From assembly GCA_019695185.1 (NCBI GenBank), contig JAIBAN010000008.1, positions 1 to 64,000 on the forward strand: a DNA stretch of 64,000 bases, in the 5' to 3' direction. Position 1 is the stretch's first letter; each line of letters begins with the position of its first letter. This DNA is from Blastocatellia bacterium (lineage in GTDB: Bacteria > Acidobacteriota > Blastocatellia > Chloracidobacteriales > Chloracidobacteriaceae). The notes below the pieces were generated by a model. The model had not been told where the DNA came from. It made no database searches and saw only the letters and a list, made by a program, of their open reading frames with translations. A program made the position numbers and the translations under genes. Shown here in pieces: positions 10,901 through 16,406 of this stretch.

Positions 10901-11238
10901 ACACTTGGTGAAAAAACCACCCGCCGCCCCGCCACCTCCACCGTCACCATCAAATATTTGCAGGTGAAGTTCCGGTTGGAAATCTGAATCGTGAATTTGA
11001 GCGACTGGTCGGAAAAATGAGGTGCAAAACAGAGGCGGGCCAGTTTTTCGTGCCGTTCCACGGAAGCTGCTGATTCAAGGGCTTTGCGTACCGCTTTGGT
11101 CAGTTTGAGCAACGCTCGCTGCAGGCTCTGGTCCGTTGCTTCCAGTTCCGGAAAAAACAACAGCCGGGTTTTGGTCATTCCCGGATTGCCCCCTTTGGAG
11201 GGCAGTTCTTCAACATAAACAGGTAAAAAAAGCTGCAT
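7942..11238 (-). CDS. ClpA/ClpB-type double ATPase fused to a release-factor-like C-terminus
   Basis: 1098 residues from the ATG at 11238; the frame stays open 89 codons further upstream but that part is repeat-derived. Residues about 1-190 are a non-Clp_N N-terminal region. NBD1 is about 200-400 (Walker A GPRLAGKT near 243, Walker B-like HILYFDDV). NBD2 is about 480-690 (GPTGVGKT near 519, LLDEIEKAHPDV near 583, sensor LTSNLG), then the ClpB C-terminal small domain (FHPLLGARALKRSLER). About 760-1098 matches class-I peptide chain release factors: VEGPTALALARLDEGTHLF at 997-1015 and LRHYERADRVYDIRTG at 1059-1074. In RF2 these correspond to the G-Y-Y-RLR-E-GVHR and IRSY...D-RTG segments. The GGQ domain that lies between them in RF2 is absent. 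It is probably an unfoldase or remodeller linked to ribosomes, by inference. Confidence 0.85.
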   Translation of the reverse strand: MQLFLPVYVEELPSKGGNPGMTKTRLLFFPELEATDQSLQRALLKLTKAVRKALESAASVERHEKLARLCFAPHFSDQSLKFTIQISNRNFTCKYLMVTVEVAGRRVVFSPSVPEVWFDLERGEPLAERAAEVYTAHFRKIEKEDGELYETPDCFSYEGKAWCTELNLFYAPPMGLPPKPKNIFALLASTEKMNGAEELRRVGRCLDDLYPDELERTMFRERESEALMRALTSKERRPVLVVGPRLAGKTALIHEFVARMNERRRPEAGAKRNTWLVAPQRLISGMSYVGQWENRLLAILKTAKTFHHILYFDDVLGLFQAGQTSNSPLNVAQVLKPYIERKDIRILGEMTPEAFGILQEKDRGLADLFQVIRLGETSEDETLRILIHTQRNLEFQHKCRFDLEVLPTVIDLARRYRRDAVFPGKAALLLRQLANKFRHQKIVRGLVLSEFEAKTGIRLVFLDGRVQLTRTDVLTALRNEIIGQEEALETLGDIVSIAKARLNDPSRPLASLLFLGPTGVGKTQTAKALARFLFGDAEKMLRFDMNEFVSGSAVARLVGTFDQPEGLLTSAVRRQPFSIVLLDEIEKAHPDVFNLLLQVMGDGRLTDALGRTTDFTNTIIILTSNLGVRQANTKLGFRESKESEAHTYVQAAKNFFKPEFFNRLDRIVPFERLDRPQVELIAQGLIQELLNREGLVRRRCMFQIDEVAMERMVDQGFHPLLGARALKRSLERHVTAPLATQLVQLESQAPAVITLFPDGDRISAQVQPFRLVETNLPIMAAQYGFPPDQLLTKVERLLDQTEASLGRFRPQGAISTDQVEETHLRYFLGMEQLQRIRRMIGKAQEWLERSKRRTQTATKSSFSRSKRNLFAHATRPEHLLWRDRLNEHLLTDDFHRILEQFERETSPYGLKVEDYLADILRETALMQLFVEHFDQSRQRVLVLFQKKQMQHTANPLIAVVARKYQKLFQEELGLEVTTLENPAWNTNSRRIAWQFVVEGPTALALARLDEGTHLFKIALGAIQPIQMRVFPLEPTEEAQTTLLRLNDELASDYNLLPVLRHYERADRVYDIRTGMLTPGLPDVSELRTFLLSALPLPF

Positions 11239-11539
11239 CGTACCAGTCAAAAAGTGGGAAAATTGGGTGAAGCTGGCGGCACGATACCACAAAACCCTGG
11301 TTTTTCGGCAGGCAAGACTTTGTTCCTTACTCCAGAGGCGCACAGAGAACCGCAGGAATTGAAAACCTCTGCGCGCCTCTGTGCGCCTTTGTGGTTGAAA
11401 AAGAGAAAAAAGAAAATCCAAACCTGGAATTGACAGCTTTGGCGAAACCCAAGTACCTTGCCGGTTTCTCACCTTTTTCCAAAACCCACACAGTTGGCCC
11501 ATCATTCAAAAACAACTTTCTTCCGAAGGAGGAATCCCG
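11239..11539. other. Divergent intergenic region between ATPase and subtilase genes
   Basis: About 300 bases separate the minus-strand ATPase start from the plus-strand subtilase. The centre holds an imperfect inverted repeat of the CTCTGTGCGCC type (11332-11394). It also holds an A-rich run (11396-11418). A reading frame across it encodes only repeat-derived peptide without a ribosome site. I see no clear promoter consensus. Confidence 0.5.
11332..11394. repeat. Inverted repeat, CTCTGTGCGCC family
   Basis: AGAGGCGCACAGAG (11333-11346) pairs with CTCTGTGCGCCTTT (11378-11391), with further complementarity between CCGCAGG and CCTCTGCG inside. A sequence-related, better-preserved element lies at 40296-40385. 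Similar 'CTCTGCGCCTCTGCGG' elements are known between genes in many bacterial genomes. Their function is not established. Confidence 0.7.
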
Positions 11540-14500
11540 GTGTTTTTTGCCAAGCGTTGGAACATTGCCATTCTTACTGCGGGACTGTTATGCGTCCTGT
11601 TGACCCTTTTTCCCGGATTGCACAAAGTGGCCGCGAAAAAGCGCCAAGCTGAAGAGCTTCAGGTTCAGACCGTGCCCTCGGCAATTCCGGTAACGGCTTA
11701 CCGAAGTCCTGGCGCACGTCATAAAATTCAGGTTTCGGACCCGCATCTGGCGAATTTGATAGCTTCCCAAAAAGGTAAATTGGTGGCTGATTATGGGGCT
11801 TTTTCCGTTTTTGAAGTGGACGAGGCCAGCCTGCACCAGATTGAAAATCAAAAGGGTGTTTCCCTGGCTGATGAATCCAACCTGCTGTTGCTCAATGCCC
11901 GCCCCATAGACACCAGCACCAGCGAAGGGCAGCTTTTGCGGCGGCAGGCGGTCAGTGATGGCAGTTCGCACGGCATGCACCTCGTCCAATTTGCCGGACC
12001 GATTCAGCCGGAATGGCTGGCGGCATTGGAAAAAACCGGAGTGCAGGTGGTTTCCTACATTCCCAACAATGCCTATTTGGTGTTTGGTGATGCGGCCAGC
12101 CTTCGGGACGTGCAGAAATTGGCAGCCACTTCGCCCAAGGTTCAATGGGATGGGCCGTATGACCGTGCCCTTCGGATTCAGCCCGGTTGGGAGGCAGCCA
12201 GCCTTGATGGCAAATCCCTGGGAACGGAACATCTGACGAATGAAAAAGACGCCAATCTGTTCATTGTGCAATTGTTTGCCAACCGTTCCACCAATGCGCA
12301 GACGCTGAAGCTGATTGAACAAAACCGGTTGGAACCGATTCGGAATCAGATTGCCATTTCGCATTACCTGAACCTGTATGTGAAATTGAATCCGGCGAGC
12401 CTCAAGCTCATTGCCGGACAACCGGATGTGGTGTCCATTACGCCTTACAAACCGCCGGTTTTGTTGGACGAGCGGCAAGGCCAGATTCTGGCCAACAATC
12501 TCACCAGCGGGGTTCCCAACCCGACGCCGGATTACGCCACGTTTCTGGCCAACGCCGGTTTTACCCAGGCCCAGTTTGACGCCTCGAATTTTGTGGTGGA
12601 CCTGTCTGACCAGGGCCTCGACAATGGCACCACGTCGCCAAACCATTTTGGTTTATTCAAAGGTGGCGTGCGTCCGGGAACCAGTCGCGTTGCCTATAAC
12701 CTGCTCTATGGAACCGGCGTTGCCAACGACATGACCGGTTGTGGCAGCATTGGTCACGGAAGCTGGACCACCCATGTGCTGGCAGGCAACACCCTCAGCC
12801 AGACCACCGCTTTTCCGCACGGTGACAACTCTTTCCGGCATGGAACCGGCATCAATCCGTTTGTGCGGGTGGGCAATTCGACCATCTTTGACACTGCCGG
12901 AGGCTATCTCAACCCGAATTTTGTGGCGCTTCAGAATGCAGCCTATCAAAACGGAGCACGGATTAGCTCCAACAGTTGGGGCGATGATGTCAGCAACGGC
13001 ACCTACGATGCGGACGCCCAGACCTTTGACACCCTGGCCCGCGATGCTCAGGGCGGAGTGCCGGGCAATCAGGAAATGGTCATGGTGTTTGCCGCCGGAA
13101 ACAGTGGTCCGGGGGCCGGAACCATGAGTTCGCCCGGAACCGGCAAGAATGTTCTCACCGCCGGTGGTTGCCAAAATGTGCGGCCCAGCGTTTCGGACGC
13201 GACCAACGCCGACAACATGTATGTGTCATCCAGTCGCGGACCATGCCAGGACGGGCGCAAAAAACCGGATATTCTCGCTCCGGCGACCAATGTCACGGGC
13301 GGTGTGGTGCAGGTGGCCAATCCACCAGTCAACGGAGACGCCGATTCCTGCTATACCGGTTCGTTTTTCCCTTCAGGACAGGAATGGACCCGGACTGGCA
13401 ACGGAACCAGCTTTGCCTGTCCGGCAGTGGCGGGTGGAGCTTCGTTGCTCAGGCAGCATTTCATCAATCGCGGCATGGCTCCGCCCAGCCCTTCCATGAC
13501 CAAAGCTTTCCTGATGAGTACGGCCACCTATATGACAGGCAGTGGTGCCGGTGGGAATCTGTGGTCAAACGACCAGGGGATGGGCCGTATGAATCTGGCC
13601 GCCGCCTTTGACACGATGCCACGGGTGTTGCATGACCAGGTGGGAGCGGAAACCCTGACCGCCTCCGGGCAGACACGGGTCATCACCGGAACCGTTTCCA
13701 ATCCGGCCCAGCCCTTTCGGGTGACGCTGGCCTGGACCGATGCCCCCGGCTCAACCACCGGCAGCGCCTTTAACAACAATCTGGATTTGCAGGTGACCGT
13801 GGGTGGAAATACCTACCTGGGCAATGTCTTTTCCGGAGCGACCTCCGCCACGGGTGGCAGCGCCGACACCCGCAACAACGTGGAAAGCGTTTTTCTTCCA
13901 GCAGGTGTGAGTGGCAATTTTGTGGTCATCATCACCGCCACCAATATCAACTCGGACGGAGTTCCGAATTCAGGCGGCGCACTCGACCAGGATTTTTCAT
14001 TGGTGGTCTACAACGGGCAGGAAGCAGCGGTCCCCGTGGTTTCCAAAAACAACGCCACCTTGACGGCGCAAAACTGCGCTCCGGTTGGTACGACCATTGA
14101 CCCCGGCGAAACCGTGACGGTTGATTTTGACCTCCGCAACATTGGCACGGCAGCCACCACCAATCTGGTTGCCACGCTGCAAACCAGCGGGAATGTGACG
14201 GCTCCGTCAGCCGCCCAAACCTATGGGGCGGTTGCACCAAATTCGACGGTGACCCGTTCCTTTACCTTCACCGCCAATCCAAACGCAGTGTGCGGTGCAG
14301 CCCTGGTGGCAACGCTCCAATTGCAGGATGGGGCGGCAAATCTGGGAACCGTTTCCTATTCGTTCAATCTGGGCACCCTCAGCACACCGGTGACCAGTAC
14401 GGCTTCCAGCGGTGGCATTGGCGTGGCGATTCCGGACAACACCACCGTCAACTCGCCGATAACCATTACCGAAACCGGGCAGATTCAGGATGTCAACGTC

Positions 14501-15394
14501 AAAATCCGGCTCAACCATACCTATGACGCCGACCTTGACATCAGCCTGGTGGCACCTGATGGCACCACGATTGACCTGTCGAGCGACAATGGGGGCAGCA
14601 GCGACAACTTTGGCAGTGGTTCAAATGATTGCAGCGGCACCTTTACCGTTTTTGACGACCAGGCGAGCACGGATGTAACCGCCGGGTCGGCTCCTTTTGC
14701 CGGTTCGTTCCGCCCGGAACAGGCACTGGCGACCTTGAATGGAAAGTCTGTCACCGGAACCTGGATGCTGCGGATTACCGATGATGCCACCACCGACACC
14801 GGAACCCTGTTTTGCTGGCAACTGGAAATCACCAGGGCCTCTTATTCCTGCTGTACCGGGGCCGCCAACAACCCGACCATCACCGGATTTGCTCCGATAG
14901 CAACGTTCCCCGGCAAAACCATCACGGTGACGGGCACCGGTTTTGTGGCTGGCTCCACGCAGGTCTTTTTTGGGGGTACAAATCTGATTGCCTCGCCCAC
15001 GGTCACGGTGGTCAATGGCACCACCCTGACAGCAGTGGTTCCAGCCTCCGGAACCCTCACTCAGAACATCAACGGCTATTTGACGGTGCGGGTAAACGGG
15101 CTTGACGCAACGTCGCAAGGGTTGCCGTCCAATGCCGGAACGCCATGCAGCGGAACCGCAACGTTTCCTGAAGTGGTCCTGCTCGGCGACACCACCGGCG
15201 ACGGACTTTCAACCCAAACCAACGACGTGGCCCTGGCCCGTGGCTTCTCACAATTCCAGGCAACGCCCTCCGCCCGCCAGTTGCTGGCCACGGATGTCAT
15301 TCCGTTAAATGGAAACTGTCGCGGTGACGGAGTGTTGGGGGCCACGGATATTGCGTTCCTGCGGGCGGTGTCGTTTGGCCAGACAACGTTTTAG
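11540..15394 (+). CDS. Large secreted subtilisin-family (S8) serine protease
   Basis: 1284 residues with a GTG start, 7 bases after AAGGAGG. A signal anchor is at 8-25 (NIAILTAGLLCVLLTLFPG). A long propeptide or prodomain reaches about 330. The S8 catalytic triad is visible: Asp357 (LSDQGLDNG), His406 (GHGSWTTHVLAG, with extra residues in the usual HGTH box) and Ser624 (NGTSFACPAVAGG). Downstream are a CARDB-like beta region, a proprotein-convertase P-domain (about 955-1100; LNHTYDADLDISLVAPDG), an IPT/TIG domain (about 1120-1190; FPGKTITVTGTGFVAGSTQ) and a C-terminal dockerin-like segment (GDTTGDGLSTQTNDVALARG). It probably acts outside the cell on proteins. It stands alone between the two ATPase genes. 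Confidence 0.92.
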   Translation: MFFAKRWNIAILTAGLLCVLLTLFPGLHKVAAKKRQAEELQVQTVPSAIPVTAYRSPGARHKIQVSDPHLANLIASQKGKLVADYGAFSVFEVDEASLHQIENQKGVSLADESNLLLLNARPIDTSTSEGQLLRRQAVSDGSSHGMHLVQFAGPIQPEWLAALEKTGVQVVSYIPNNAYLVFGDAASLRDVQKLAATSPKVQWDGPYDRALRIQPGWEAASLDGKSLGTEHLTNEKDANLFIVQLFANRSTNAQTLKLIEQNRLEPIRNQIAISHYLNLYVKLNPASLKLIAGQPDVVSITPYKPPVLLDERQGQILANNLTSGVPNPTPDYATFLANAGFTQAQFDASNFVVDLSDQGLDNGTTSPNHFGLFKGGVRPGTSRVAYNLLYGTGVANDMTGCGSIGHGSWTTHVLAGNTLSQTTAFPHGDNSFRHGTGINPFVRVGNSTIFDTAGGYLNPNFVALQNAAYQNGARISSNSWGDDVSNGTYDADAQTFDTLARDAQGGVPGNQEMVMVFAAGNSGPGAGTMSSPGTGKNVLTAGGCQNVRPSVSDATNADNMYVSSSRGPCQDGRKKPDILAPATNVTGGVVQVANPPVNGDADSCYTGSFFPSGQEWTRTGNGTSFACPAVAGGASLLRQHFINRGMAPPSPSMTKAFLMSTATYMTGSGAGGNLWSNDQGMGRMNLAAAFDTMPRVLHDQVGAETLTASGQTRVITGTVSNPAQPFRVTLAWTDAPGSTTGSAFNNNLDLQVTVGGNTYLGNVFSGATSATGGSADTRNNVESVFLPAGVSGNFVVIITATNINSDGVPNSGGALDQDFSLVVYNGQEAAVPVVSKNNATLTAQNCAPVGTTIDPGETVTVDFDLRNIGTAATTNLVATLQTSGNVTAPSAAQTYGAVAPNSTVTRSFTFTANPNAVCGAALVATLQLQDGAANLGTVSYSFNLGTLSTPVTSTASSGGIGVAIPDNTTVNSPITITETGQIQDVNVKIRLNHTYDADLDISLVAPDGTTIDLSSDNGGSSDNFGSGSNDCSGTFTVFDDQASTDVTAGSAPFAGSFRPEQALATLNGKSVTGTWMLRITDDATTDTGTLFCWQLEITRASYSCCTGAANNPTITGFAPIATFPGKTITVTGTGFVAGSTQVFFGGTNLIASPTVTVVNGTTLTAVVPASGTLTQNINGYLTVRVNGLDATSQGLPSNAGTPCSGTATFPEVVLLGDTTGDGLSTQTNDVALARGFSQFQATPSARQLLATDVIPLNGNCRGDGVLGATDIAFLRAVSFGQTTF

Positions 15395-15486
15395 ATGTAC
15401 GACACGCAAGGTTTGGAAGGGTGAGTGGGGAATTGAACCTTACTCACCCTGTTTTTTTCAACAGGTTTTTCGGAAAACAATGGAGC

Positions 15487-15522
15487 TTGATCGAAAGTAT
15501 GGTGATTGGTTATACTTTGGGT
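15487..15522 (+). promoter_or_regulatory. Sigma-70-type promoter reaching the antitoxin start codon
   Basis: TTGATC (15487-15492) and TATACT (15511-15516) are spaced by 18 bases. The expected transcription start, about 7 bases after the -10 box, falls on the ATG at 15523. No Shine-Dalgarno sequence precedes this ATG. A leaderless antitoxin mRNA is therefore likely, by inference. Confidence 0.5.
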
Positions 15523-15759
15523 ATGAAAACTGCCATTTCCCTACCGGACGACCTGTACCAACGCGCTGAAGTATTTGCGCAAAAGCACAACTATTCCCGT
15601 AGCGAACTCTATGCACAGGCGCTGGATACGTTTTTGAAGACCTACGAACAGGCTGAAATCATCCGGCAACTCAATGAAGTTTACGAAACTGAAAATTCAG
15701 AGCTTGACGCAGCTTTGGCTCAGGCGCAGTTTGCCGCCTTATCCAAGGAGAAATGGTAA
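15523..15759 (+). CDS. Ribbon-helix-helix antitoxin
   Basis: 78 residues from the ATG at 15523 (MKTAISLPDDLYQRAEVFAQ). The frame stays open 34 codons upstream, but only this start gives a typical RHH N-terminus. Residues 1-45 match the CopG/MetJ-type ribbon-helix-helix DNA-binding fold, with strand TAISLPDD and the helix around SRSELYAQALDTFL. The acidic C-terminus (YETENSELDAALAQAQFAA) is the kind of tail that occupies the toxin groove. The stop overlaps the toxin start as TAATG, so the two are translationally coupled. Autorepression by the complex is usual in the family. Confidence 0.88.
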   Translation: MKTAISLPDDLYQRAEVFAQKHNYSRSELYAQALDTFLKTYEQAEIIRQLNEVYETENSELDAALAQAQFAALSKEKW

Positions 15760-16100
15760 TGCTGCGCGGAGAAATTTGGTGGGCAAGCCTCCCGCCCCCG
15801 GTTGGGTCTGGTCCGGGAGATGTGCGGCCAGTTCTGGTGATTCAATCTGACGCTTTTAATGCCAGCCGAATTAAAACCGTTATTGTTGCGGTTATCACTT
15901 CAAATCTCAATTTGGCGAAAGCTCCTGGAAATGTTCTGGTTTCAGTCACTGCCAGCAATTTGCCGCAGGATTCCGTGGTGAATGTCTCCCAAGTCATTAC
16001 GGTTGATAAAGGATTGCTGCGGGACTATGTTGGATTGCTGCCAAATGAAGTTATGGAAAAAGTGGAAATTGGACTGAAATTGGTGCTGGCCCTCGACTAA
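15759..16100 (+). CDS. MazF/PemK-family toxin, ribosome-independent mRNA interferase
   Basis: 113 residues beginning MLRGEIWWASLPPP. An ATG six bases upstream is possible, but AAGGAG (15745-15750) is 8 bases from this one and only 2 from the other. The fold signatures of MazF are present: RGEIWWA, DVRPVLVIQSD (usual GxRP), VIVAVITSN, and DSVVNVSQVITVDKGLL (usual S-V-v-v-cdQirtidk-rl). Members cleave single-stranded mRNA at short sequences. The family acid residue is E-based in MazF, and here the strand-end chemistry cannot be assigned from sequence alone. The antitoxin lies immediately upstream. Confidence 0.9.
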   Translation: MLRGEIWWASLPPPVGSGPGDVRPVLVIQSDAFNASRIKTVIVAVITSNLNLAKAPGNVLVSVTASNLPQDSVVNVSQVITVDKGLLRDYVGLLPNEVMEKVEIGLKLVLALD

Positions 16101-16169
16101 TACCGGCAGAATCAGTTTCTTTCCAAACCGAGAATTGCTGTCCTGTTGCCCTGAGTATCAAGAATTCAC

Positions 16170-16406
16170 ATGCTTGCCCGACATCCATTCTACACTGGTT
16201 TGGTAGTCTCGCTTCTAACTGGCGTGATTATCCATTTCCTGCCCAGGGAATTTGCCACACTGCGGTTGGTTCGTTTGTTTGGCTTGCTCATTTTTTGTGG
16301 AACCCTCCTGGTGATGTTCAAACAAGGGCTTGACCGGGAGGAAGTCCCCTATTTTTTCTTGGGTGAACTACTGGGCTTGATTGGCACGTTTTTTCTGTTT
16401 TTATAA
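16170..16406 (+). CDS. Small membrane protein of unknown function
   Basis: 78 residues with two or three hydrophobic helices (FYTGLVVSLLTGVIIHFL, LFGLLIFCGTLLVMF, FFLGELLGLIGTFFLFL). No family recognised. There is no good ribosome site. It ends 6 bases inside the 3' end of the convergent ATPase gene. It could belong to the toxin-antitoxin transcript, whose last stop is 70 bases upstream. Coding status is supported mainly by its clean hydrophobic pattern. Confidence 0.5.
   Translation: MLARHPFYTGLVVSLLTGVIIHFLPREFATLRLVRLFGLLIFCGTLLVMFKQGLDREEVPYFFLGELLGLIGTFFLFL

Noticed and set aside
11239-11505. 89-residue N-terminal extension of the release-factor fusion
   Set aside because: It runs through a CTCTGTG inverted repeat and has no ribosome site or conserved motif.
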